NCBI RefSeq assembly: GCF_028690125.1
Contig: NZ_JAQVBV010000006.1
Location: forward strand, 152,239-216,238
Direction of reading: 5' to 3'
From: Bacteroides sp.
GTDB lineage: Bacteria > Bacteroidota > Bacteroidia > Bacteroidales > Bacteroidaceae
DNA: 64,000 bases
Part shown: piece by piece, positions 7,837-16,029 of the stretch
Layout of the letters: every line of letters starts with the position of its first letter
How positions within the stretch are numbered: position 1 is the stretch's first letter
The notes under the pieces: generated by a model
What the model saw: only the letters and a program-made list of their open reading frames with translations
The model's database searches: none
Told to the model about the DNA's origin: nothing
Translations under genes and position numbers: made by a program

Positions 7837-8889
7837 TTAATACCATTTCTTTATTCTGAAGTACAAATATACGACAATACCGATAACTACCATGAGAACC
7901 CAGGCAAATAAATATCCATATTGCCAATCAAGTTCCGGCATCCATTTGTAATTCATACCCCATACTCCAACCAGAAAGGTAAGAGGAATAAAAATTGTGG
8001 ATACAACTGTCAGGCGTTTCATAATGTCGTTCATTCGTAAATCGTTGTTCGATATATATAGATCGACTAATGAAGATAATGTTTCCCGACAGATTTCAAT
8101 AGTTTGCAATACAAATTGTAAATGGTCGTTCACATCATTGAAAAAGGCACGGTTTACTTTGTGAATAAGCTGGTTATCTGCTCGCAAAAGTTTCACATAT
8201 TGTTCTTTTAACGGAAGAATGGCTTTTTTCATTAACATATACTGGCGGCGGAGTGCTTGAATCTGTATACCGATATCATTTCCATTCGTTATTGTAAGGA
8301 GTTCTTCTTCTAAGTCTTCCAAAGCATCGTCGATAGACGATATGATAGAAATGTAATTACCCATTATGCTGTTTAATAACACACTAAGTAGATAATCGTT
8401 TGGACGGCTACGTATTTTTAATACATCATTACGTAAAGCAGTATTAACATCATCGAAGAAATCTGTTTCTTTCTCGAGAAAAGCGAGTACATAGTTATTT
8501 CCCAGAACAAGGCAGACTTGTTGCTGAAGTAGTTCATCCAGTTCATCTTCTTCTTTATGCTCATTGGGATAAAATATCTTAGCGATGAGTACTATGTGAT
8601 TATCATGCTCTTCAATCTTGGTTGGATGGTCTGCATTCAGTATATCTTGTAGGACCAGAAAATCTATTTCAAAGTGACTGCATATTTCACGGATTGTTTC
8701 AGTATTTTTCATTCCATGAACTTGCAGCCAATTTATTTTCTCATTATTTAATGTATTCTTGACGGCTTGAAATGTGTCACCGGAAACTTCTTGAATCTCG
8801 GTGGAATTATAAGTGCAGAGATGGAGGTGGGTAGGGGTAACACTATCTCCGGTGTAAATAAGCTTTTCGCTTAATAGGTTATTCTTCAT
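7837..8889 (-). CDS. corA: CorA-type magnesium/cobalt transporter
   Basis: Inner-membrane divalent cation channel of 350 residues. It has a long cytoplasmic N-terminal domain rich in acidic residues and helices, then two C-terminal transmembrane helices (about 290-315 and 322-342). The selectivity motif GMN is present in VGVWGMNYKWMPELDWQYG just after TM1, as in all CorA proteins. It lies between mutS2 (84 bases upstream) and sdaA (16 bases downstream) on the minus strand. Whether Mg, Co or Zn is the main ion cannot be told from the sequence. Confidence 0.93.
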   Translation of the reverse strand: MKNNLLSEKLIYTGDSVTPTHLHLCTYNSTEIQEVSGDTFQAVKNTLNNEKINWLQVHGMKNTETIREICSHFEIDFLVLQDILNADHPTKIEEHDNHIVLIAKIFYPNEHKEEDELDELLQQQVCLVLGNNYVLAFLEKETDFFDDVNTALRNDVLKIRSRPNDYLLSVLLNSIMGNYISIISSIDDALEDLEEELLTITNGNDIGIQIQALRRQYMLMKKAILPLKEQYVKLLRADNQLIHKVNRAFFNDVNDHLQFVLQTIEICRETLSSLVDLYISNNDLRMNDIMKRLTVVSTIFIPLTFLVGVWGMNYKWMPELDWQYGYLFAWVLMVVIGIVVYLYFRIKKWY

Positions 8890-8973
8890 GCTTTATTCTT
8901 GTTTTAGAAAACCACTAGCAAAGTTAGTAGTTTTCTAAAAGAGAACAAGTTATTTATAGAATTTGTTTACTGT

Positions 8974-11472
8974 TTATTCAAAATCGACTACGGTAATTCC
9001 TACTCCTCCGAATTGTATATGTTCATCAGCAAAATGGCTTACTCCCGGAACGGTAGACAGATATTGGCGAATGAGTGTACGGAGGATACCCGTTCCTGTT
9101 CCGTGAAGAATGCGAACACGTTCCATACCAACCAATATAGCATCATCAATAAAATAAGTGACAGCTTGTAACGCTTCATCTCCTCTCATTCCGCGAACAT
9201 CAATGTCTTGTTTGAAACTAAGTTTCTTTTCGTACATCTGATCGTGTGTCTGTGTACTGACAAATGTACTTTTAGCGATTCCTTCTGTTTGCGGAACAGC
9301 ATTAGTATGTTCCAATCGGTCTAATTTTACTGTGGTCTTTATACTTCCGAAACCAACAACTGCATTTTTACCATTAATTTCCATCACTTGTCCGACACTT
9401 GTCTGGCCTTTGATTTTTACATTTTCGCCTACTGTGATAGGAATTATTTTAGGAGTTACGGGTGAAGAAGATATATCTTTAGGTTCATTTTTCTTATTTT
9501 TCTTTCGTTCTTGCTTCTCCTTAAGTTTCTCCATCTTTTGCGCAATCTTTCCTTCTTTCTCTTTTGAGGAAAGTGATTCCAGAGAAGTACGGAAATCAGT
9601 TAGTTCCTGGCGTACCAGACGAGTCTTTTCTTTTTCGGCTTGTGCCTCTTTTATTGCACGGATTGTATTTTCAATACGCGCATTTGATTCTTGCAGCATC
9701 CGTTCTGCTTCTTCTTTCGCTTGGCGGATAATTTCCTTTCGTGATTTCTGCAATTCCTCCATTTCTGTCTGATAACGGGCAATCGTGTCTTCCATGTGCT
9801 TCTCCCGTTGTCGTATTGTTTGGCGTTTTCCTTCCCAATAACGTTTATCGCGTACAATATCCTGAAGATATTTATCTGCATTGATGTATTCGCTTCCTAC
9901 AATTTCCGAAGCATCTGCAATTACATCTTCCGGTAAACCGATCTTTCGGGCAATTTCCACAGCGAAAGAACTTCCTGGATTACCTATTTGTAACTGGAAC
10001 AGAGCTTGCATCAAATGACGATCATAAAGCATTGCTCCATTGACTACCCCTTCATGATCTTCGGCAAAATGTTTCAGATTTTGATAATGGGTAGTGATTA
10101 CACCAAATGTTCCTTTCTGGTTAAAACGTTTCAATACAGCTTCGGCAATGGCTCCTCCGATCTGTGGTTCTGTACCCCCTCCAAATTCATCGATCAGAAT
10201 CAAACTGCGTTCATTGCAGTTTTTCATCATGATTTTCATATTAGTCAGATGTGAGGAGTATGTACTCAAATCATCTTCAATGGATTGCTCATCGCCAATA
10301 TCTATAAAAATACTATTGAACATCCCTGTGTGGCTACGTTCGTGCATTGGAACTAACATTCCGCATTGGAGCATATATTGTAATAAGCCAACTGTTTTCA
10401 GACATACCGATTTACCTCCGGCATTCGGACCGGAGATAATTAAAATACGCTGTTTCTGATTAAGTTCTATATCCAGTGGAACGACTTTTTTCCCATGTTT
10501 AACTAATGAAATCTGTAATAAGGGATGTATTGCCATTGTCCAATCGAGTAATTGCTCATTTTCAAGTGCTGGTTTCAAACTATTAGTTTGTATGGCAAAA
10601 TAGCTTTTAGCACGAATGAAATCAATCTCTGCCAGAAATTCATATGATTGAAGAATTTCCGGAATGGAAGGACGTAAAATATTGGAGAACTCAATCAGAA
10701 TACGAATGATTTCTCGTCGCTCATCTCCTTCGAGTTCACGGACACGATTATTGGCTTCTACTACTTCAGCCGGTTCGATAAAAACCGTTTTTCCACTGGC
10801 GGACTCATCGTGTACGATTCCCTTTATTTTTCGCTTGAGTCCGGGTGCAACTGGTATTACCAAACGTCCGTCACGCATTGTTGGAGTCACGTCTTTATCT
10901 ACATAACCTTCTGATTGTGCACTACGAAGGATGTTATTTAGCGACCGTGAGATACTTCCCATGGTGCTTGTTAGTTCCCGACGGATACGTGCTAATTCGG
11001 TTGATGCATTATCTTTTATTTTTCCGTATTTATTGAGAATACCATCTATCTTTCCGATAAGTTGTGGAAATACAGCAATGTCCCCTGCTAACCTTCTTAG
11101 GGACGGGTAAAGACACGCATTTTCTTCTTCATCTTCATTCTTATGTAAAAAGCGCACAATATTTCTGATTGTTTCTAATGAACGGCGAAGATCAAACAAT
11201 TCTTGTTCATCTAAATACATACCTTCTATCCGTACCCTTTTCAGTGAGGGGCGGACATCAAAAAAGAATTGATCAGGAAATCCATCTTCTTCCTGAATGA
11301 TGCGCACAAATTCAGTTATCTGATTTAATTTCTCTTCTACTTCTTCGTAGTGTTCTGAAAAAATCATTTCTGAAACCCGCTCTTCACCTAAAGTACTGAG
11401 ACACTTTTCTTTCAATAACTGTCTTATTTGGTCAAACCCTATCTTTTGCTCAAAATTCTGAGGATATATCAT
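8974..11472 (-). CDS. mutS2: Endonuclease MutS2 with Smr domain
   Basis: Cytoplasmic DNA-binding ATPase of 832 residues implicated in suppressing recombination and, in some bacteria, in rescue of collided ribosomes. The order of parts is a clamp/lever region, Walker A GPNAGGKS at 348-355, the Walker B/ABC region with LILIDEFGGGTEP, a long charged coiled coil at about 515-650, a KOW-like segment, and a C-terminal Smr nuclease domain (DVRGMRGDEAL, then HGTGTGILR at about 795). All expected motifs are intact. A -7-like box (TATTTTTG on the minus strand, 11497-11504) lies 25 bases before the start. Confidence 0.95.
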   Translation of the reverse strand: MIYPQNFEQKIGFDQIRQLLKEKCLSTLGEERVSEMIFSEHYEEVEEKLNQITEFVRIIQEEDGFPDQFFFDVRPSLKRVRIEGMYLDEQELFDLRRSLETIRNIVRFLHKNEDEEENACLYPSLRRLAGDIAVFPQLIGKIDGILNKYGKIKDNASTELARIRRELTSTMGSISRSLNNILRSAQSEGYVDKDVTPTMRDGRLVIPVAPGLKRKIKGIVHDESASGKTVFIEPAEVVEANNRVRELEGDERREIIRILIEFSNILRPSIPEILQSYEFLAEIDFIRAKSYFAIQTNSLKPALENEQLLDWTMAIHPLLQISLVKHGKKVVPLDIELNQKQRILIISGPNAGGKSVCLKTVGLLQYMLQCGMLVPMHERSHTGMFNSIFIDIGDEQSIEDDLSTYSSHLTNMKIMMKNCNERSLILIDEFGGGTEPQIGGAIAEAVLKRFNQKGTFGVITTHYQNLKHFAEDHEGVVNGAMLYDRHLMQALFQLQIGNPGSSFAVEIARKIGLPEDVIADASEIVGSEYINADKYLQDIVRDKRYWEGKRQTIRQREKHMEDTIARYQTEMEELQKSRKEIIRQAKEEAERMLQESNARIENTIRAIKEAQAEKEKTRLVRQELTDFRTSLESLSSKEKEGKIAQKMEKLKEKQERKKNKKNEPKDISSSPVTPKIIPITVGENVKIKGQTSVGQVMEINGKNAVVGFGSIKTTVKLDRLEHTNAVPQTEGIAKSTFVSTQTHDQMYEKKLSFKQDIDVRGMRGDEALQAVTYFIDDAILVGMERVRILHGTGTGILRTLIRQYLSTVPGVSHFADEHIQFGGVGITVVDFE

Positions 11473-11534
11473 CTCTTTCTTACTTGTAATAGGCTACAAA
11501 AATACGATTAATTTGCGAAAAAAATATCAGAATG

Positions 11535-11565
11535 TTTGCAGATTTAAAAATGATTCGTACCTTTG
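11535..11565 (+). promoter_or_regulatory. Promoter of tRNA-Ser (first copy)
   Basis: TTTG (11535-11538), a 19-base spacer and TACCTTTG (11558-11565) match the Bacteroides -33/-7 consensus, 41 bases before the mature tRNA. The same arrangement precedes the second tRNA-Ser. Confidence 0.8.
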
Positions 11566-11606
11566 CACCGCTTTCAACGGAAAGTATTTCTGATTTAAGA
11601 AGTTTT

Positions 11607-11691
11607 GGAGAGGTGGCAGAGTGGTCGATTGCGGCGGTCTTGAAAACCGTTGTACTGCGAGGTACCCGGGGTTCGAATCCCTGTCTCTCCG
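11607..11691 (+). tRNA. tRNA-Ser (anticodon TGA)
   Basis: An 85-base tRNA. The acceptor arms GGAGAGG and TCTCTCC pair, with discriminator G at 11691 as usual for serine. The anticodon loop CTTGAAA gives anticodon TGA (reads TCA), and there is a long variable arm typical of tRNA-Ser and the T-loop GTTCGAATC. CCA is not encoded. It is identical over its full length to the copy at 49267-49351 and may be an alternative target for the same integrases. Confidence 0.97.
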
Positions 11692-11727
11692 CTGAAACCC
11701 TAAGACAAATAGGGTCAAAAATAGGAC

Positions 11728-11764
11728 AAGTCCTACAATATCAACGTATTGTAGGACTTTTTTT
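11728..11764 (+). terminator. Intrinsic terminator after tRNA-Ser
   Basis: AAGTCCTACAATA (11728-11740) pairs perfectly with TATTGTAGGACTT (11747-11759) over a TCAACG loop, followed by a T-run. The 13-bp stem and T-tract make a textbook terminator. Confidence 0.9.
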
Positions 11765-11838
11765 ATTGTTTCTTGTCGGGGGTAAAAGACACAAAATAGA
11801 CCCTTTCGGACAGAGTTCAGTAACCAAATCGTAACCTA

Positions 11839-11958
11839 CACTTTCACCATAATTGCATCATAAACGCACTGTTCGCAATCAGTGGCATCGGTTATTTGTT
11901 AGACTTCAAAGCCTAAGATGGGCATTTCAACCCCATTGTTTAATTTCACGGTTTTCAT
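11839..11958 (-). pseudogene. Aldo/keto reductase N-terminal fragment
   Basis: From the ATG at 11958 the minus strand reads MKTVKLNNGVEMPILGFEV, stop, QITDATDCEQCVYDAIMVKV, stop. This is the conserved start of a 2,5-diketo-gluconate-reductase-like aldo/keto reductase (compare MKTVKLNNGIEMPILGFGV-QI-D--EC---V-DAI). A Tyr codon has become TAA at 11899-11901, and the frame breaks after MVKV. About 40 of roughly 280 residues remain. The fragment ends about 75 bases from the tRNA-Ser terminator, so the rest was lost at this side of the tRNA. Confidence 0.7.
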
Positions 11959-11988
11959 ATCTGTCTTTTTTATAGTTTTTCTCTGGTG

Positions 11989-12033
11989 CAAAGATAGATG
12001 GAGATATGCTATTGATAACTACACAAATTACGG
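11989..12033. repeat. 45-bp direct repeat, copy 1
   Basis: Matches 13908-13952 at 39 of 45 positions in the same orientation (CAAAGATAGATGGAG at the left end, ACAAATTACGG at the right). It covers the upstream region of the aldo/keto reductase fragment and includes TATCTTTG on the minus strand (11989-11996), so it may be a duplicated promoter or operator. Confidence 0.65.
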
Positions 12034-12113
12034 GTAGTTGTGTTCATATTACCGATTGCTTCATCTGCCCCTTCGTTTGCATAAAAGAATGTAAATTGAT
12101 TACTAATAATGAG

Positions 12114-12260
12114 TCACCCTGTGGCAAAAAGTGCTCGGATTACCCCGCTTAGTTGTTTAAAGAACTGGTTGAAGTTGTTGGACATATTGAAGCTCACTTC
12201 GTAAGTAATCTGCTGCATCATTTTGTCGCCATCGGCAAACAGTTCGGCAGCGGATTCCAT
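12114..12260 (-). CDS. 48-residue hypothetical protein or gene remnant
   Basis: Short open frame beginning 20 bases after the SDR gene stop on the same strand: MESAAELFADGDKMMQQ, then ITYEVSFNMSNNFNQFFKQ and a C-terminal LSGVIRALFATG. I recognise no family. It may be the tail or head of a lost gene, since it lies in a stretch with other decayed genes, or it may be a small protein. Codon use looks coding-like, but this is a weak call. Confidence 0.3.
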   Translation of the reverse strand: MESAAELFADGDKMMQQITYEVSFNMSNNFNQFFKQLSGVIRALFATG

Positions 12261-12279
12261 TGTTTATAATCGAGTTCAT

Positions 12280-13710
12280 TCAGCTTCTGTCGGAAGCAAT
12301 ATTCTCCGCCATACCTTTAAAAATAAATGCATGAAAGGGTAAAACCGAATACCAATAAATACGCCCCCACAATCCTAGAGGACGGAATGTGGCTGTTTGT
12401 ACCAATTCATCACGGTCGTTGATTTTAAATTCCAGCCAAGCCTCACCCGGAAGTTTCATCTCAGCATAAAGCAACAATCGCCTTTTAGCCTCATCAGCAA
12501 CCAATACTCTCCAAAAGTCTAAGGCTTCACCGGCTGATAGTTCCGTATCATTTTTTCTTCCGCGCCTAATTCCGATACCTCCGACCATTTTATCCAGAAA
12601 GCCACGAAAATTCCATAACCAATTGGCATAATACCAACCACGTTTTCCGCCGATAGCAAATATATTCTTCAAAGTAGCATCCGGATGATCTGTTTTGACT
12701 ATTCTTACATCGCGGAAGCATCCTTTTGTCGGAACTGAGATATATGCAGATATACCTTTCATTAAAATGTGGCTACTCAAGGCATCAGTCCAACTCGATA
12801 ATACTAGGTTTTGATCTATCTTATCAAATGCCAGTGCTATAGCTTCCTTATAAGGAATAAGCTCTTCCGGAAACATTTGGTGAAGATTGTTGGGTTTACA
12901 CACTACTTCAACATGCATACTCTTTACCAGATTTTTAGCCAGTGAAAAATTGGTTGAAGTAACAAAATATAACCAATAAGAAGATAACTTGGGAGTCATA
13001 ACAGGTACAACAAAAATGCGGCGTTTCAATCCACGGACTTCCGCAAATTGCAATAACATCTGCTTAAACGTTAATACATCAGGCCCTCCAATATCAAAAC
13101 TTTGGTTGTAGGTTTCTTCTCGAAGCAATATTGCTGACAGGTATTGAATTACGTTGCGAATAGCTATAGGCTGGCATTTGGTGTTGAGCCAGCGGGGGGC
13201 AATCATGATAGGTAGTTTCTCTACCAAATCGCGCATTATCTCGAAAGAAGCGCTACCCGATCCTATGATTATTCCAGCTCTCAAGGTTGTCAATGCCACA
13301 TTACTGTTTGCCAGAATGTTTTCTACATTTTTACGTGACTGCAAGTGTTTCGACAAGTAATCATCATTTACAATCCCACTCAGATAGATCACTTGTTGAG
13401 CCTTTGTCTGCTCTATCCGTCTAACAAAATTCTTTGCAGATTGTTGCTCCATCTCACTAAAATCACCGGAGGAAGTTGCCATAGAATGTATCAGGTAATA
13501 TGCAACATCTATATCCAATGGAATATGGTTCAATGATTCAGGTTTCAAAAAGTCCACTTCAATCTTTGTTACTTGCCCTGCCCATTCTTCTTCAATGAGG
13601 AATCTTTTCAGATCGCGCACACAACATACAATTGTATGATTGTTACCGACAAGAATCGGCAGAAGCCGTTGAGCAATATATCCGGTTGCACCCGTCAACA
13701 ATATCTTCAT
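12280..13710 (-). CDS. SDR-type NAD(P)-binding oxidoreductase with DUF2867 domain
   Basis: Protein of 476 residues. The N-terminal half is an atypical short-chain dehydrogenase/NmrA-like Rossmann domain (LLTGATGYIAQRLLPIL at the dinucleotide site, YYLIHSM, QQVIYLSGI, LRAGIIIGSGSASFE). Residues from about 320 form a DUF2867 domain (FAIGGKRGWYYANWLWNFRG, LDFWRVLVADEAKRRLLLYA, EAWLEFKI, FRPLGLWGRIYWYSVLPFH). The substrate is unknown; relatives are labelled YbjT-like or NAD-dependent epimerases. The gene is intact although surrounded by decayed genes and flanked by the two 45-bp repeats. Confidence 0.85.
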   Translation of the reverse strand: MKILLTGATGYIAQRLLPILVGNNHTIVCCVRDLKRFLIEEEWAGQVTKIEVDFLKPESLNHIPLDIDVAYYLIHSMATSSGDFSEMEQQSAKNFVRRIEQTKAQQVIYLSGIVNDDYLSKHLQSRKNVENILANSNVALTTLRAGIIIGSGSASFEIMRDLVEKLPIMIAPRWLNTKCQPIAIRNVIQYLSAILLREETYNQSFDIGGPDVLTFKQMLLQFAEVRGLKRRIFVVPVMTPKLSSYWLYFVTSTNFSLAKNLVKSMHVEVVCKPNNLHQMFPEELIPYKEAIALAFDKIDQNLVLSSWTDALSSHILMKGISAYISVPTKGCFRDVRIVKTDHPDATLKNIFAIGGKRGWYYANWLWNFRGFLDKMVGGIGIRRGRKNDTELSAGEALDFWRVLVADEAKRRLLLYAEMKLPGEAWLEFKINDRDELVQTATFRPLGLWGRIYWYSVLPFHAFIFKGMAENIASDRS

Positions 13711-13907
13711 AGCAAATGATTTCTTTTACAACAAGGATAGACCTGCTATTGTTTATTCAATTGATTGCAGTTCATTGGTTTTTTCATACTTGTTTTAGCT
13801 ACATGGCCGAGATTTATATACTATAAAAGTACTCTAAGTAGCATCATATAGAATCTGCCACTTTTCATGTTGTCAATTTTACCCGATTATCTATTCCATG
13901 ATGGATA

Positions 13908-13952
13908 CAAAGATGGATGGAGAGATGCAACTGATTACTAAACAAATTACGG
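13908..13952. repeat. 45-bp direct repeat, copy 2
   Basis: Second copy of the element at 11989-12033 (6 mismatches in 45). It lies about 200 bases upstream of the SDR gene. Here the -7-like box on the minus strand reads CATCTTTG rather than TATCTTTG. Confidence 0.65.
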
Positions 13953-14226
13953 ATCTGTATCTGCACCGAATGAATCGGAAGCCACATCCTAGGCTTTCTT
14001 CGAAAGGGGGCTGTTAAAGTCGGGAAAATGAATGGCGGTTTATTGCTTTTCCGACACTTACTACAGGGTGTGAAAGCTCTCCGGAGAGTTTGAGAGGCAA
14101 ATGATACTCTGTTGTTGATTCATAGTCCCGATAAGTAATGAAGTAAGCAGCTTTTCACAAATTAATACTGTGATTTCGATACAAAAGAATGCGCATTATC
14201 AGATTATTTATATATTTTTGTGTTTC

Positions 14227-14257
14227 CGAAACCGCCATTTCGGAAATGGCGGTTTCG
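14227..14257. repeat. Perfect 15-bp-arm palindrome plus a third repeat unit
   Basis: CGAAACCGCCATTTC (14227-14241), one G, then its exact complement GAAATGGCGGTTTCG (14243-14257), followed directly by a third partial unit AAATGGCGG (14258-14266). It is located 30 bases upstream of the truncated ATPase gene, whose intact relatives may share such leaders. Confidence 0.85.
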
Positions 14258-14287
14258 AAATGGCGGTGTTTTTTAATCGTTTTAGAT

Positions 14288-14422
14288 ATGAAATTTTACA
14301 ATAGAGAGAAAGAAATAGGTCGGCTTTATAAGATTGGTCTGGCATCCCAAAACAATGTACAATTGACCGTTGTAACAGATCGTCGTATTGGTAAGACGCA
14401 ATTAATACTTAAAAACAACTGA
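14288..14422 (+). pseudogene. Truncated archaeal-type ATPase (AAA, DUF234-associated family)
   Basis: The ATG at 14288 opens MKFYNREKEIGRLYKIG and continues to VVTDRRIGKTQLILKNN before a stop at residue 45. This matches the start of Bacteroidales archaeal-type ATPases, which read MKFYNRE-EL--L and a Walker A of the form TGRRRIGKTSL. One Walker A residue is missing and the conserved Gly has become Asp. Downstream bases still translate in pieces but with many stops. It is dead or a very short remnant. Confidence 0.65.
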
Positions 14423-14723
14423 GTAGGAACTTAATCGAAAAGTTTGCAAATTCACTTTTTAAAAATAAATCTGTAAAACGGTAGCTATTATAAGCTGCAA
14501 TCAGAACTCTTCATCTTGTCTTTTTCCAGTGTGAACCCTCCACATTAAGAGATGAATTTAGAATCGGAGTCAGTGTTTCGTTCTCGGTGAAATGGGTACT
14601 TATGGGCTCTTCACGGACAAACAAGGTCATGCAGTAAACTGTATCGCTCAAAATCTCCAACCTCGTGTGTCCTAAACCCTATGGCATTTATACCACTGAA
14701 ATGAAAACAATCCACCCGATAGA

Positions 14724-14933
14724 AAATTCGCATAAACTTTAAGAAGACAGATGATAAAAAGGTGGATTTGTATACTCCTGAAATTATAGAAGAATGTTAG
14801 GACCTGCCGGAGTTTGCAAAGAACTACTTAGACCATTCGGCTTTTACCTGTGATTTGTTTATGACTGATTACTGTCATACAAACGAAAAACTATTTTCAA
14901 CGTTAGCTAAAACACTTGAAAAATATCACGGAT
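14724..14933 (+). pseudogene. Degraded open frame of unknown family
   Basis: One frame reads KIRINFKKTDDKKVDLYTP, EIIEEC, stop, DLPEFAKNYLDHSAF, TCDLFMTDYCHTNEKLFS, TLAKTLEKYHG, stop. The amino-acid composition looks coding, with one internal stop. I do not recognise the family; it may be a further part of a lost gene between the ATPase remnant and arsP. Confidence 0.3.
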
Positions 14934-15056
14934 AACGAGACAAATGGCTGAAAACTCAAAAATAAAAAAGAAAATCTGACAGGAGAAATCTTGCCGGATT
15001 ACTTTCTTTTTGCGGCCTGTGCGGGAAAGAAACCAGCAAAGGAGCCTTTAGATTTC

Positions 15057-16025
15057 TCACATTATCCAATTAAACAAATATCCCGACAAAATAATAAACA
15101 GTGTCACCACCCCAAAAAAGATAGCAATCAACCGCCACGTCATTACCTTTTTGAGCATGGTAGCTTCGGGAATAGATAGCCCTACGACTGCCATCATAAA
15201 GGCAATAGCTGTACCGATAGGCATACCTTTCGCCACGAAAACCTGTATAACAGGAACTATTCCCGCCGCTCCGGCATACATCGGAACGCCAAGAATCACT
15301 GCCAATGGCACGTTGTACCACTTATCTGCTGATAGGTATTCCTCAAAAAAGCCTTCAGGTACAAAGCCGTGCATAGCAGCTCCGATTGCGATACCGATTA
15401 TCACGTACAACCATACTCCACGGACGATACTCCAAGCATCCTTAATGATAGTCGGAACACGTTTCATAAAAGGTACGCGCTCTGCTTCCCACTCTTCACT
15501 TTCAGACTCAGATTGCGCTTGTATCTGCTGTACCCAAGGACTCAAGTATTTTTCGAGTTTGAACTTTTCAAGTACCCATCCGCCTATAACTCCTAAAAGA
15601 ATACCACTAATGGCATAAACCAATGTGGCTTTCAGACCAAACGTACCCAGAAACATCGCAATAGCAACTTCGTTTACTAGCGGTGAAGTGATAAGAAAGG
15701 CAAATGTCACACCCAATGGAATCCCACCTTTAACAAACCCTATAAAAAGTGGAATAGATGAACAGGAGCAAAACGGAGTGATTGCTCCGAACAAAGCCGC
15801 AAACAGGTATTGAAACCCATACAACTTGCGCGTGGTGAGGAAATTGCGCAAGCGGTCAATAGGAAAGTAAGCGTTTATTACTCCCATAACTACACTGATG
15901 GCAAAGAGTAGCAACAGAATCTTTATCGTATCGTAGAAAAAGAAATTTATTGCTATTCCTAATCGGGATGTAGCATCTAAACCGAATATGTGATAAACTA
16001 ACCAGTCTGCAAATTCTTGTATCAT
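15057..16025 (-). CDS. arsP: ArsP-type permease (organoarsenical efflux)
   Basis: Inner-membrane permease of 322 residues with about eight transmembrane helices, of the ArsP/DUF318 family. The signature TPFCSCSSIPLFIGFVKGG is present (about residues 83-102), as is the second-half motif GVPMYAGAAGIVPVIQ. Family members export trivalent organoarsenicals such as methylarsenite and aromatic arsenicals. A hydrophilic loop rich in Glu/Ser (ESESEEWEAERV) separates the two halves. It is last in the seven-gene arsenical operon, five bases after acr3. Substrate is inferred from family and context. Confidence 0.88.
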   Translation of the reverse strand: MIQEFADWLVYHIFGLDATSRLGIAINFFFYDTIKILLLLFAISVVMGVINAYFPIDRLRNFLTTRKLYGFQYLFAALFGAITPFCSCSSIPLFIGFVKGGIPLGVTFAFLITSPLVNEVAIAMFLGTFGLKATLVYAISGILLGVIGGWVLEKFKLEKYLSPWVQQIQAQSESESEEWEAERVPFMKRVPTIIKDAWSIVRGVWLYVIIGIAIGAAMHGFVPEGFFEEYLSADKWYNVPLAVILGVPMYAGAAGIVPVIQVFVAKGMPIGTAIAFMMAVVGLSIPEATMLKKVMTWRLIAIFFGVVTLFIILSGYLFNWIM

Positions 16026-16029
16026 TCTG

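Larger units (their letters stand above)
13711..15056. other. 1.3-kb region of decayed sequence
   Basis: No intact gene. In order it holds 45-bp repeat copy 2 (13908-13952), a short open frame over it (13901-14017), a 12-base palindrome CTCTCCGGAGAG (14077-14088), the long palindrome at 14227-14257, a truncated ATPase gene (14288-14422) and a degraded open frame at about 14724-14933. It reads as a junction between the SDR gene and the arsenical operon. Confidence 0.6.

Noticed and set aside
14991..15179. Plus-strand frame of 62 codons at the end of arsP
   Set aside because: Mostly antisense to arsP, no family; the Cys-containing start looks accidental.
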